The translations under genes were made by a program, and so were the position numbers. 64,000 nucleotides of DNA from Bacteroidota bacterium (lineage in GTDB: Bacteria > Bacteroidota > Bacteroidia > Chitinophagales > Saprospiraceae). Positions 37,301 to 45,139 of the stretch are shown here, piece by piece. The stretch lies in assembly GCA_016124585.1 (NCBI GenBank), contig WGNL01000019.1, forward strand, positions 270,403-334,402. The letters run 5' to 3'. Positions within the stretch are counted from its first letter, which is position 1. Every line of letters starts with the position of its first letter. The notes beneath the pieces are model-generated. The model was not told where the DNA came from, did no database searches, and saw nothing but the letters and a program-made list of their open reading frames with translations.

Positions 37301-38780
37301 TGGCATTGCCGAGCACCATTGCCGTAGGCCCAACATACACAGAACTGGCCACCGTTGCGCTATTTTTTACCCAACCGCCGCCGTTGCTGTGCAGGTGGCC
37401 ATTCGTTCGGAAAGGGGTGCGGAAATTGGCCGCAGGCTGATAACCCTCCGGCACCGCACCGCTGATATTTACTTCGTAAGGAAAACGGAAATGCTTGGGG
37501 TAGCCGTGCCAGGTATCGTTGGAGGTATTGGTGGTGATGCCGTCGTTGGGAGCACCCATCACCACGAGGAACATTTTGGTTTCGTTGCCCTGCAAATGGA
37601 AGGCTATTTCGTCGGTGTTGGCACTGTAGGTCGGGCTGTAGCGGCTGACCGTGCCATTTGCATTGGCCACCACGAAGCCGTAGCGCCAACCCGTGTGGGT
37701 ATTGGCCTCGGTATGCCCTTTGAATTTCACAATGACCGAACAGCTGTCGGCATTGGGGTAAAGCGGGATGATATTGTAGGCAAACTCCTCCGGTGCCTGC
37801 TCGATGGGAATCTCGTAGCGGCCGGGGTCACCACCGGGTACTTGACGCAGGATGCTGTAGCAATTTTGCACCGTGGGCAACCAGTTGTTCAGGTCGGCAT
37901 TGCGGTATTGCCGGAAGAAGCTGCCGACATTATTGTAGCTGAAATCATAGGTGGCCATGCGGCGGGCATAGTGAAAAAGGCTGTCGTTGAATTGCGCCTG
38001 CGAGTAGCCAGCCAGCCGCTTGTAGGCTTGCAAGGGGTATTCATTGGAGTAGGATTCCCGCCAGAGTCGGTTCACCATGTCGATGCCTTCCATCTCCATG
38101 ATGGCAAAGAGCATTGCATAGTTCTCGTAAGTGTTCTTCCAATCGCCCCAGGTTTCGAGGTGGTAAACATCCATGCCCCACGCCGTCACCGCCTGCGGGT
38201 AGAGGAGGTTTCGCATGAAATTGGCGTGGCATTCCCAGAAGATGCCAGCATTCTGCCAAGAATATCCGAGCCCGTTGGTTGCCCGATAGTCAATATTGTT
38301 CTGCGCCTGCATGCTGTGTGCAAACTCGTGCGCCGCCACGCCTCCGTCGTGCATGGCGTTCGGGTGTACCCAAAATGCACCGATAACACCGTCCGCATCA
38401 CCGCCATTGGCCCAGCCCTGCGCACCGTTCGGCCCCCACGTGCCGTAGATGACGATGGGTATTTTGTACTGCGCCAGATTGGTACCCGGCGAATCATCCA
38501 GAAACTCCAATTCCTTGAACTCACTGTAGATGTACTCCATCGTGTCGAGGATTTTGGCGGGGTCAAAGGCTAGGTTGGGGTCGGGGTAGTTGGCGGGGTT
38601 GGTACCAACGGTGTTTCCCCAAATGAGAATAAAATTGGTGGACTGGGCGGTCTTGCTCCAAGTGAACTGCGCCCCGTTCACATCGTTGGGGTTTTGTAGA
38701 TAGAGCGGGATATGCACCATTTTTTGAGCGGAGAGTTGGGTGGCCAAGGCAAGCAATAGCAAGTATAAAATTCGCACCAT
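34341..38780 (-). CDS. DUF6055 metallopeptidase-like / beta-helix / SprB-repeat surface protein
   Basis: A 1479-residue secreted protein (signal peptide MVRILYLLLLALATQLSA). Residues about 20-300 form a DUF6055-type domain with a zinc-binding-like HEFAH motif (GGVAAHEFAHSMQAQ). Next, about residues 470-600 form a hexapeptide left-handed beta-helix (repeats such as ATMSGNVRILGNAVV). Ten SprB-type repeats follow (CFGGSDGGASVAISGGTP-x-Y-x-x-W-x-x-G ... YAVTVSDAHGC). The last 75 residues are a T9SS sorting domain ending RWVVQN. SprB repeats are typical of gliding-motility adhesins; here they may present the enzyme-like head on the cell surface. The start at 38780 follows a TAGATTTG element by 25 bases. 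Confidence 0.9.
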   Translation of the reverse strand: MVRILYLLLLALATQLSAQKMVHIPLYLQNPNDVNGAQFTWSKTAQSTNFILIWGNTVGTNPANYPDPNLAFDPAKILDTMEYIYSEFKELEFLDDSPGTNLAQYKIPIVIYGTWGPNGAQGWANGGDADGVIGAFWVHPNAMHDGGVAAHEFAHSMQAQNNIDYRATNGLGYSWQNAGIFWECHANFMRNLLYPQAVTAWGMDVYHLETWGDWKNTYENYAMLFAIMEMEGIDMVNRLWRESYSNEYPLQAYKRLAGYSQAQFNDSLFHYARRMATYDFSYNNVGSFFRQYRNADLNNWLPTVQNCYSILRQVPGGDPGRYEIPIEQAPEEFAYNIIPLYPNADSCSVIVKFKGHTEANTHTGWRYGFVVANANGTVSRYSPTYSANTDEIAFHLQGNETKMFLVVMGAPNDGITTNTSNDTWHGYPKHFRFPYEVNISGAVPEGYQPAANFRTPFRTNGHLHSNGGGWVKNSATVASSVYVGPTAMVLGNANISGTVRIEGTSIVRNATMSGNVRILGNAVVDGGNYSQNAKVQGNAFVVNATMSGSALVGMRARVDNYNLSGTIEVGGDVVVYNDQGNCNNGVYYRLTNYYDNKLLECDGRTASHPANSDVNNTYNAFNNAEMEPQCQCAGVDEVVVDSMDIAKPTCTNLSSGGVQFHISSSCGPFTYAWNNGNETGTNLDGLSPGNYSFTITDALDREGVVSVMIPSPPTLTGAITALPYNCVSTLGGSIGVNIVGGTLPFSYAWSSGQTVAAFTNVLPGSYSVTVTDGLGCTFTASSDIGLVGQLIGNIVGTPALCNDPFGGSLNLTVSNGTFPFDYEWDNGAPTEDLILLPPGDYCVTVTDDIGCTLTLCETVDLVGELLPSFASTPASCGDNTGGSLSVALNGGTAPFEIEWSNGATTATVNDLLPGTYSITATDAFGCSFMGLAEVGISGQLNATLTATLISCNASTGGAVSVSVNSGTAPFEFEWSNGATTAVVNDLTADTYFVTVTDTFGCSFTGSTDVEVSGQLGLNLSTNPVSCFGNADGSATVSPQGGTAPFIWLWEDGQMDSLRINLIAGDYAVTVSDASGCVGSLQFTLTEPDSLSLQIAQANTACFGGSDGGASVAISGGTPDYIYLWANGSTSPEADSLVAGDYAVTVSDAHGCSATAMTTITSPPILTVETLLQNASCFGVGDGVATAIANGGTPSYTYTWSNGMTDSTIANLVVGSYTVTIMDANGCTETAGFPVTSPSALELVFEAPAVLCPNATGEITAMVIGGTSPFSYQWNTGEMDSVLVAIAGAYTLLVSDANGCTQFQPVLVQEAAPVLLTAADVTPASTATTADGAISIDFLGGAPPFTFLWSNGDTELNLVNLLPGDYTLTITDGVGCEWVYAFTVGFDVSATFNPQLNIKALIAPNPSYSHAALLLDLPQGQAMTVTVADVLGRNLLNEKTLFRAGINSFTLPLGLAAGVYWVMVQDADGRTKVMRWVVQN

Positions 38781-38804
38781 AATGGCAATGATAGTTTTGG
38801 ATGG

Positions 38805-38812
38805 CAAATCTA
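38805..38812 (-). promoter_or_regulatory. Putative -7 element of the DUF6055/SprB gene
   Basis: TAGATTTG on the minus strand (TAnnTTTG consensus), 24 bases before the ATG at 38780. No clear -33 element. Confidence 0.4.
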
Positions 38813-38899
38813 TGGTTTATGCCTTGAAAAGTGGATGTGTTGACAGATAGTTATCCGCTGCCATACAAAGCAGCAGGCCAGTTGGGTGCTTAAGACAAC

Positions 38900-38935
38900 A
38901 ACGCCCGATGAAGTCCGCAGACCGCACCGGGCGTT
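38900..38935 (-). terminator. Probable terminator
   Basis: Inverted repeat AACGCCCG / CGGGCGTT with a 20-base loop, 20 bases after the stop of the gene ending at 38956. Confidence 0.5.
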
Positions 38936-38955
38936 TATATTCCTTATATCTTTAT

Positions 38956-39870
38956 TTATGCCGCCTTTAGCAGCTTCACTTCCACTTTGTTCACACGGCC
39001 ACGCACCACCTTATAGCCCTTGAGCAGGTAAGGCATATAGCCCGGCACCTCGCAGCGTAGGTCATACAAACCATAGGGAAGCGGCTTGAACTGCGCCTCT
39101 CCCAAAGCATTCGTTTGGGTGCTATAAGTCTTGCCGTTCACGGCAAAGAAAGGCACATCGGTCATTGGCAGCATTGCCTCGCCCTCCTCCGTGCTCACGG
39201 TGACCAGTAGTTGCGTCGTCGTGCTGATAGGGTTCTTGATATGGCGGGCTGCCTTCCAAAGCTCCACGGCAGTGAAGTCCGAGTCCAGCAGGGTGCTCAC
39301 CATTGGGTCGAGTTGGCCACGCAGTATCTCCATCGCCTCGTCCTGCAATTGGTCAATATCCCGCTTGCTGGTATTGATTTCGCCTTGGAGCTTGCCCACA
39401 TCCGTAGATTTCGACTTATAGAGGGTGAGCAGTTCATCCAGTTTGTCCAGCTTGGCCTGTGTCAAGTTGTAGGGCAGCGCCTCCGTCTTCAGTTCCGTGG
39501 CCTTGTCGAATATATTCTTGCAGGTGGCTTGCAGCACGATAGGCCCCTTGCCTTTCAAGCCAGAAACATTGACCTTCATCTGGCCGAGCAGCAGAAGGTC
39601 TTTCAGTTTATTGGCGAGGGCCTTCATCGGGATGGCCACCGCCACGGTCGCTTTGGCCAAATCCGTCTTAATTTTCAATACATTTTTCGTGTCATCATTT
39701 GTTTTACGAACCGCCATAGTTTGCAGGTTCTCCATTTCAGTGAGCAGGTCGGTTACTTCGGTAAAGGTCGCAGTAAAAGCAGGGATAACGGTGTACTTGG
39801 CCAGGTTGGCGTTCACGACGGCCTTCAATGTCTGAAGCATCTGGATGATAGCGAGATGGATTGCGTTCAT
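38956..39870 (-). CDS. Helical protein with carboxypeptidase-regulatory-like C-terminal domain
   Basis: A 304-residue protein from the ATG at 39870 (MNAIHLAIIQMLQ); the longer open frame upstream looks non-coding. Residues about 1-215 are mostly helical and probably coiled-coil, without a signal peptide. The last 85 residues form a carboxypeptidase-regulatory-like beta-sandwich (NALGEAQFKPLPYGLYDLRCEVPGY). I do not recognise a family. It is the last chromosomal gene before the cassette array. Confidence 0.65.
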   Translation of the reverse strand: MNAIHLAIIQMLQTLKAVVNANLAKYTVIPAFTATFTEVTDLLTEMENLQTMAVRKTNDDTKNVLKIKTDLAKATVAVAIPMKALANKLKDLLLLGQMKVNVSGLKGKGPIVLQATCKNIFDKATELKTEALPYNLTQAKLDKLDELLTLYKSKSTDVGKLQGEINTSKRDIDQLQDEAMEILRGQLDPMVSTLLDSDFTAVELWKAARHIKNPISTTTQLLVTVSTEEGEAMLPMTDVPFFAVNGKTYSTQTNALGEAQFKPLPYGLYDLRCEVPGYMPYLLKGYKVVRGRVNKVEVKLLKAA

Positions 39871-40054
39871 AAAAAATGAATTTAAAGAGTTAATGAATAT
39901 AATATTTCTTGCAACTAAAGGCGTGCCAAGTTTTGTCAAGATGCAATAAATATTTGGCGAAATGGAAAAAATGCGAAAGGTAGGTGGGCGAGGGTAAGGG
40001 ATGGCCTGATTATGTTGGAGGGGGCTGGGTTGCTTTTTGGTTGGTGATTGGGTC

Positions 40055-40122
40055 GGTGAACCGGCCCGCATACCTGACGTAGCCAGCTTTTGCTGGCTAT
40101 GGGCAGGTATGCATTGTTGGCT
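40055..40122 (-). other. attC-like site 1 (left end of array)
   Basis: Minus-strand reading: GGCAGCCAAC, AAT, stem GCATACCTG, inner stem TAGCCAGC/GCTGGCTA, stem CAGGTATGC, then GTTCACC. The right core complements site 2 (GTTGGCTGCC / GGCAGCCAAC). Its outer core GTTCAC has no partner to the left, so it appears to be the terminal site of the array. Confidence 0.75.
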
Positions 40123-40150
40123 GCCGTGTTTTTTTCATTCTTCTATTTTT

Positions 40151-40510
40151 TTAATTAAGCAAGGGGTGTATTTGACTCAAAACAGTCAATGGCTCATTTC
40201 CGTCTTCAATTAGATTGAAAGCAATTTGAGCTGCAAAAATTTCTCCTTTGAGCAATTCTTTCTTGCCTACTAAGAAGGTTTTTATATCCTCAATATCCCA
40301 CATAAAACCTGTTAATATCATTTGATTAAATAGGTCTTGAACAATAAACTCTTCTGTTTTGTCTCCAGCAAAACTTGCAATTACCCTAAATAGAATATTT
40401 TCCGCAATACTTTCATCTATCTCGTTAAAGGTATTTGCAAATGCTTCAAAGTCAAATTTTCTTTTTGCATTATTTGTAATTGCATTCCAGACAATGTCTT
40501 CTTGTTCCAT
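40151..40510 (-). CDS. Small acidic protein, partner of HNH gene (cassette C1)
   Basis: A 119-residue acidic, helix-rich cytoplasmic protein without signal peptide or known domain. It starts 2 bases after the HNH gene ends, so the two are co-translated. Small acidic proteins directly after a nuclease are often immunity proteins or antitoxins; that is inference from position and charge only. Confidence 0.65.
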   Translation of the reverse strand: MEQEDIVWNAITNNAKRKFDFEAFANTFNEIDESIAENILFRVIASFAGDKTEEFIVQDLFNQMILTGFMWDIEDIKTFLVGKKELLKGEIFAAQIAFNLIEDGNEPLTVLSQIHPLLN

Positions 40511-40511
40511 T

Positions 40512-41114
40512 TTATTCTTTATTTTTTAATCTATTCTTTAGAGCTATTCCTATTTCTCTTCCGATAGCCCTAAATTCATTTTCGTTAAATTCATCCGTTT
40601 TTGCATTATTGCACCAGTAGCAACTCATGACGCAATTCTCTTTTGAATATTCTTTGTTTGGTTCTAATCTATCAATTTCTAAACTCCAACCTCTTAAATT
40701 CTTTTTCCTCAATTTCCCCTTGATTCCCAGTTCTTCGATTTCACTTTTAGTTATTCCGCAGTAACCGCAAACGTCTTTTTTTGTTAGTTCCTCAAAGTCC
40801 GATTGCGGAAAAATTCTCGGAAACATTCCTTTGGTGTATTCACTTTCAAATTCTTGTATCTTGAGTAAACTGATTTCTTCGTAATTGCTAATGATTTCCT
40901 CAATTTCTGATATTTTAATTCCGTTTATTTTGTGGCTCTTGAATTCTTGCCAATATTCATTTGCATATTTTTTTATTGGTTCGTTGCTTAAATCGTATCT
41001 CTCAAAATCAATTTGATTGATTTCTTCCAATTTGGAATTGATAACCTTATCAAAAAGATAGATTCTCCATTTTGATTTAAAACTCCGTTTCGCTATCTCA
41101 TTGTAATTGCTCAT
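40512..41114 (-). CDS. HNH-type endonuclease (cassette C1)
   Basis: A 200-residue protein with a C-terminal HNH-like metal-finger region. C-x2-C in VCGYCGITKSEI is followed by LEIDRLEPNKEYSKENCVMSC and a second C-x2-C in CYWCNNAKTDEF. These are the zinc knuckles and the nuclease core of HNH proteins; the usual first His position reads EIDR. The N-terminal 110 residues are helical and unlike anything I know. With the following small acidic gene it makes a two-gene cassette. Confidence 0.75.
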   Translation of the reverse strand: MSNYNEIAKRSFKSKWRIYLFDKVINSKLEEINQIDFERYDLSNEPIKKYANEYWQEFKSHKINGIKISEIEEIISNYEEISLLKIQEFESEYTKGMFPRIFPQSDFEELTKKDVCGYCGITKSEIEELGIKGKLRKKNLRGWSLEIDRLEPNKEYSKENCVMSCYWCNNAKTDEFNENEFRAIGREIGIALKNRLKNKE

Positions 41115-41125
41115 TTTTTATTCAT

Positions 41126-41193
41126 GGCAGCCAACGGCTGCATCCCTCTCAACCGCCATGTATAATGGCGGTTGGCAGGTATGCTTTGTTATC
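41126..41193 (-). other. attC-like site 2
   Basis: 68 bp. Plus strand: GGCAGCCAAC, GGCT, imperfect stem GCATCCCTCTCAACCGCC / GGCGGTTGGCAGGTATGC, TTT, GTTATC. Right core pairs with site 3 (GTTATCTTT / AAAGATAAC). Confidence 0.8.
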
Positions 41194-41262
41194 TTTTCGC
41201 CTTCTTTCATTTATTTTTTTGATTTTCTATCCCAAAACATGACTTCAAATACGATTTCTTGA

Positions 41263-41751
41263 TTAAAGAATTGCCATGTGAATTTTATAATTTGGTGTAC
41301 CAGAATAATGTACGGTTCTTTCTATTGACATCGTATAAGTTTTTCCATTTATAGTTTTGGAATAAATGTCATCACTTAATTTTCTGAATCCGTAGTTGAT
41401 TAATTTATTCTTATATGCAAGAAAATTTTCATTAGAATTGGTCATATAAGTAAAATTTGACACTTCATTTGTAATCATAAAATAGTCAAAATAATAGTTA
41501 CCTGTGTTTCTGTTTAACGTATGGTCAATTCGGTAGTCATAATATGTTACTTGTCCACCTTTACTTTTTGAAGTTCCCTTGAAACAGAAATCCCATGCTA
41601 AAAGCAATTCTTCACCTTCTTCCATACTTCCGAGAAATGAGAGGAATTTTGAAACCGAAAATAAACTATTTGGATGGCTTTGCATGCATTGCGAATATAC
41701 TTCAATGCTTTGGAAAGAAATAAATAGTAAGATAATTGCGATTTTTTTCAT
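41263..41751 (-). CDS. Secreted protein of unknown function (cassette C2)
   Basis: A 162-residue protein with a clear signal peptide (MKKIAIILLFISFQSIEVYS). The mature part has one possible disulfide pair (C near 22 and 57) and beta-rich sequence with many Tyr and Asn. I recognise no family. It is alone in its cassette, between sites 2 and 3, and is AT-rich like the rest of the array. Confidence 0.7.
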   Translation of the reverse strand: MKKIAIILLFISFQSIEVYSQCMQSHPNSLFSVSKFLSFLGSMEEGEELLLAWDFCFKGTSKSKGGQVTYYDYRIDHTLNRNTGNYYFDYFMITNEVSNFTYMTNSNENFLAYKNKLINYGFRKLSDDIYSKTINGKTYTMSIERTVHYSGTPNYKIHMAIL

Positions 41752-41774
41752 TGTTTCTGATTTTTATTTTGGTG

Positions 41775-41865
41775 AAAGATAACGGCTGCACTCCTGCTGT
41801 TTGCGCCTGCGTTGGGCTTGCGGGTTGGGCTTGGCGCAAATAGGCAGGAGTGCTTTGTTAGTGGC
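41775..41865 (-). other. attC-like site 3
   Basis: 91 bp. Plus strand: AAAGATAAC, GGCT, stem GCACTCCTGC / GCAGGAGTGC, inner TTTGCGCC / GGCGCAAA, TTT, GTTAGTGGC. Right core pairs with site 4 over 10 bases. Confidence 0.85.
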
Positions 41866-41880
41866 TGTTATTTCTTTTTG

Positions 41881-43134
41881 CTAATTTGTTTCAATTGAAT
41901 TTAAAAACTTTGGTACAGCTTCATCATTTATATTCCTGTCTTCTGTTGTAATCACCATAAAGTAAATTGTTTCCCCATCAATGAACATTCTGGATGCTAC
42001 GGAATATTCATTTGGTAGGTCAACAACAAAAGAGTGTGATTTTTTACTTAGCTTTTTTCTTGAGACTATTTTTCCTCCATCCTTTTTCATGCTCGATTCA
42101 TAATCTTCCAACCTGACTTCGTATTCAGATGGTAAATTTGGATGCGAAGCCCAATAAACGTTAAATTCAGCATGAAAATCTTCTTTAGATGCCTCAAGAA
42201 ACATTTTTTTTCGGGCTGTCTTTTGTCCATTTGATAAGTGAAATATACCATCCTCTTTTTCCTTTGGTTCAAAGGGCAACAATACCGAAAATTCATTATC
42301 TTGAGATGTATATCTTTTCCAAGTTTCGCCATCCTTTTCTGGATTGAAGAAAGAACTTGAAATATAAATAACCACTAAGGCAATCGCAATTAAACCATTG
42401 ACTAAAAAGCCTCTCCGACCAATGAGGTTTGACTTAAAACCTCTTGCAATAAATCGTGCTATCCATGTGAATACAAAATAGTAAAGTACTTCAAGTGAGG
42501 TAAGCCCAAAAACCATGAATGCTCCTCGAAGAATGTTGTCTGCTTCTCGAAATGCCACAACAGCTCCAATTATCAGCACTACAACAAAAAATAGTGAAAA
42601 CACATTCATACGGGCTACTTTTTCTTGAATGCGTTCCATCGCTTCCGCTGCTGCATTTTCAACAGCCGCAGCTAAATAAGCCATTGGGTATTCATTTGGA
42701 ACGCCCATTCTAAGATAATTCTGAGGCTTCTTGTTGATGAGCTTTTTAGTTTCTTGTTTACAGTCTTCTTCAAGGTCTGGCGTTGGAGCACCAAAAGGAA
42801 AGTTATCAACTCCTTCATTTAAAATCTCTTTTGCTTGCTCCATTGTTTGGATGAATACCATCTCAGAAGCAAACTGTTCGTCTGTATTACCATAGTTATT
42901 GGTGCTTTTTTGCTGGTCATATTCTTTCCTTTTTATTGGGTCTTTTAAGACGGAATAGGCATCATTTAACTCAATCATGTTTTCATGAGACCATTTTCTT
43001 AATTGTGGGTCATCGCTGTTTGCATCAGCATGATATTTTTTTGCCAGTTTGTGGTACATCAACTTTATCTGTTCTTGGGTTGCATTTGGTTCTACTCCCA
43101 AAATGGTATAGTAATCACGTTGATTGTTTGCCAT
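41881..43134 (-). CDS. J-domain membrane protein with HAD instead of HPD (cassette C3)
   Basis: A 417-residue protein from the ATG at 43134 (MANNQRDYYTILG). Residues 6-70 are a DnaJ J-domain (DYYTILGVEPNATQEQIK ... AYSVLKDPIKRKEYD). The invariant HPD needed to stimulate Hsp70 reads HAD (KKYHADAN). Three or four membrane segments lie around residues 175-270, then a C-terminal domain of about 130 residues whose function I do not recognise (DNEFSVLLPFEPKEKE). Possibly a membrane-recruited chaperone adaptor or a non-stimulating J-like protein. It follows a small membrane protein gene in the same cassette. Confidence 0.85.
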   Translation of the reverse strand: MANNQRDYYTILGVEPNATQEQIKLMYHKLAKKYHADANSDDPQLRKWSHENMIELNDAYSVLKDPIKRKEYDQQKSTNNYGNTDEQFASEMVFIQTMEQAKEILNEGVDNFPFGAPTPDLEEDCKQETKKLINKKPQNYLRMGVPNEYPMAYLAAAVENAAAEAMERIQEKVARMNVFSLFFVVVLIIGAVVAFREADNILRGAFMVFGLTSLEVLYYFVFTWIARFIARGFKSNLIGRRGFLVNGLIAIALVVIYISSSFFNPEKDGETWKRYTSQDNEFSVLLPFEPKEKEDGIFHLSNGQKTARKKMFLEASKEDFHAEFNVYWASHPNLPSEYEVRLEDYESSMKKDGGKIVSRKKLSKKSHSFVVDLPNEYSVASRMFIDGETIYFMVITTEDRNINDEAVPKFLNSIETN

Positions 43135-43175
43135 TTGTCGTATGGTTTTGGTAATGATTGAATTTGTAGAATAAT

Positions 43176-43622
43176 TTATCTGCTCAACAATGAAGCTTTG
43201 CAACTGGAGATTCGAATCCAGTAAATAACCCAACAAATAACCGATGCAACTGCTGACAAAATTCCAAGTTCATCGGGCAGAATACTTGCAATATTTAAAA
43301 CTCCCGCTGCAACTCCAATAGAAAATCCTGGTCTGCTTTCTGAGTGGTAAATTCCTTTTTTCTTGAATTCTAAACTCAGAGATTCCCCTAACTTTCCGAC
43401 CACAATAAAATGATAGATAAGATTGAACACCGGAACCAGGAGTAGCCACATGTTTGAAGAAGGGATTTTCCTATTCTCGTCTGAGATGATTTGCAAGGTA
43501 CTTGCCAAAGTTTGAATGTAAAAAATCCCTAAGACAATTAGGACTATTAAGGCGAATAATGCTAAGAGTAGTAAAGTTTGCTCTTGACTGATTTCAGAGG
43601 CTTGAAGAAAGATTGGTTTCAT
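43176..43622 (-). CDS. Small membrane protein (cassette C3)
   Basis: A 148-residue protein with four predicted membrane segments (around residues 18-40, 58-78, 103-120 and 122-140), with SDENRKIPSSNMWLLLVPVFNLIYHF in the second. That motif is found in DUF4328-like or tubulin-unrelated small membrane proteins; I would not name it. It is 41 bases upstream of the J-domain gene and probably in one transcript with it. Confidence 0.7.
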   Translation of the reverse strand: MKPIFLQASEISQEQTLLLLALFALIVLIVLGIFYIQTLASTLQIISDENRKIPSSNMWLLLVPVFNLIYHFIVVGKLGESLSLEFKKKGIYHSESRPGFSIGVAAGVLNIASILPDELGILSAVASVICWVIYWIRISSCKASLLSR

Positions 43623-43650
43623 TTTTTTCTGTTTTATTTTTGATTTTTAT

Positions 43651-43744
43651 AGCCACTAACGGTTGCACTCCCGCCCGTGCCGCCCTGCGTTGGGCTCGCG
43701 GGTTGGGGTTTTGGGCGGCATGGTCGGGAGTGCTTTGATGGCGG
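43651..43744 (-). other. attC-like site 4, variant core
   Basis: 94 bp. Plus strand: AGCCACTAAC, GGTT, stem GCACTCCCG / CGGGAGTGC, inner GCCGCCC / GGGCGGC, TTT, then GATGGCGG in place of GTTRRRY. The next site begins CCGCCATC, so the change is compensated. Confidence 0.8.
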
Positions 43745-43791
43745 AATTTTATTTCTTCATTTCATCTTCTTCTTAATATATTCTGCTTACT

Positions 43792-44490
43792 TCAACCTCC
43801 AACCCTCCATAGGACACCTTCTTTGTCTTTAAAACCAATTAACCCAAGGGTCTTATTGAAATAAACATTAGCTATGTCGCCAGACAGATTTTCAGTATTG
43901 GAGTACACTTGCTCGAAAGTTTCTCCTTTAATAGAAAATGTACCAAAGTAGGAGTAACCCGTTTCAAAATCCCCACCTTTGCCATCTTGCAATTCTTTTG
44001 TCATTACTCGCATAAACGGCGTACCGTTCAAAATTCCTGACAATTCATCATTGTTGTAGAATTCAAGAAAATCACCGACTGCCCCGCTTTGAGGATTGGA
44101 AACATCAACGATGGGGAAGTTTTTTACCATTATGACTGGTTGGCTTCCTTCCTGTGGCAGTGTTAAGGAGAAGATGGTTTGCTTTGATTCAGTTTTCCAG
44201 ACAAATTTTTCAACCGAATTAAAAGCTTCGCAATCGAACGAATGGGATTCTTCACTCTTTTTCGGAATTCCATAAAAGCTGAAAGCAGATGGTATGTTGA
44301 CGGCGACTGTGGCCGTACCGGCTGCTTCGCTCACATATTCAATCGTCTCGAATTCGTCGTAGGGCATTGCAAAGCTGCTCGTGAATAGCCCTAAATCAAC
44401 GGTCTCCGAGCAAAGAGTTGGTTTGGGATATTCCTTCCTGCACCCCATGAGGATTGATAATGTCAAGATTAGTACAATGGTCTTTTTCAT
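43792..44490 (-). CDS. Lipoprotein of unknown function (cassette C4)
   Basis: A 232-residue lipoprotein from the ATG at 44490, with lipobox ILMGC (C19 after MKKTIVLILTLSILMGC). The mature protein is beta-rich with no recognised domain. It is the last of three genes in C4 and lies 11 bases after the previous stop, so it is probably co-transcribed. Confidence 0.75.
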   Translation of the reverse strand: MKKTIVLILTLSILMGCRKEYPKPTLCSETVDLGLFTSSFAMPYDEFETIEYVSEAAGTATVAVNIPSAFSFYGIPKKSEESHSFDCEAFNSVEKFVWKTESKQTIFSLTLPQEGSQPVIMVKNFPIVDVSNPQSGAVGDFLEFYNNDELSGILNGTPFMRVMTKELQDGKGGDFETGYSYFGTFSIKGETFEQVYSNTENLSGDIANVYFNKTLGLIGFKDKEGVLWRVGG

Positions 44491-44501
44491 GTGGCAAAGT
44501 T

Positions 44502-45068
44502 TTATTTGTGAAAAGTAACGAAGCACGAGTCCTTGACTATGCTGGGTGTTTGAAAATCCCTGAAAATGATTTTCATGTTCAAGGTGTCACCCGATGGCGA
44601 GAACTTGCCGTAAAACAGTTCGTAAAATTCAGCAGCCCCGAAATTGTCTGCGTTACAAGGATGCCCGTAAGGGAGGCTGAGCGGGGCAATGCTGTCACCA
44701 TTGACCAAACTAAAGTATCTTACGGCAAAACTACTTCGTACACTCCAACCCGGATTGGGCGGGTCTATTATTATATCATCATTCAGCCTTATACCAGCAG
44801 TATCCCCCTGTACTCCGGTGATTTTAAAGAAAACTGTGTCTTGGCAGGGGCATCCTGATGTAACTGCGTACCATTCATTGTCAGCCAGTTCACGGCAAAA
44901 TCCATAAGCCCTGAAACTACCTTCGGGGCATTCGCATTTCCCATTTATTTCTTCAAATCCTTTTTCACAAATTGTCCCTTTTGATTCGTCGTCGCAGCAC
45001 CCGCCACAAAGCCAGAGGGCGGTAAAAAGAAAAATGAGATTTTTAATTCTTGAAGTTAAGGTTGACAT
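44502..45068 (-). CDS. Cysteine-rich lipoprotein with EGF-like segment (cassette C4)
   Basis: A 188-residue protein starting at 45068 (MSTLTSRIKNLIFLF). The lipobox-like LCGGCC near residue 23 suggests lipidation. It is followed by an EGF-like cysteine run (C-x7-EEINGKCECPEGSFRAYGFC). The rest is beta-rich and unrecognised. A strong hairpin (45093-45131) lies upstream, between it and the large secreted gene. Confidence 0.72.
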   Translation of the reverse strand: MSTLTSRIKNLIFLFTALWLCGGCCDDESKGTICEKGFEEINGKCECPEGSFRAYGFCRELADNEWYAVTSGCPCQDTVFFKITGVQGDTAGIRLNDDIIIDPPNPGWSVRSSFAVRYFSLVNGDSIAPLSLPYGHPCNADNFGAAEFYELFYGKFSPSGDTLNMKIIFRDFQTPSIVKDSCFVTFHK

Positions 45069-45092
45069 GGTTCTACTGTTTTGGTGAAAATA

Positions 45093-45131
45093 GCAGCACC
45101 CTTCCTGCAATGCAATCAGGAAGGGTGCTGC
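45093..45131 (-). terminator. Strong hairpin between cassette C4 genes
   Basis: A 15-bp perfect inverted repeat (GCAGCACCCTTCCTG / CAGGAAGGGTGCTGC) with a 9-base loop, 8 bases after the stop of the large gene. It likely ends or attenuates transcription before the two lipoprotein genes. Confidence 0.7.
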
Positions 45132-45139
45132 AAAAAAAT

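Noticed and set aside
36798..38573. A 591-codon open frame on the plus strand.
   Set aside because: It lies entirely opposite the well-supported DUF6055/SprB gene, has low-complexity His/Arg/Val content and no domain.
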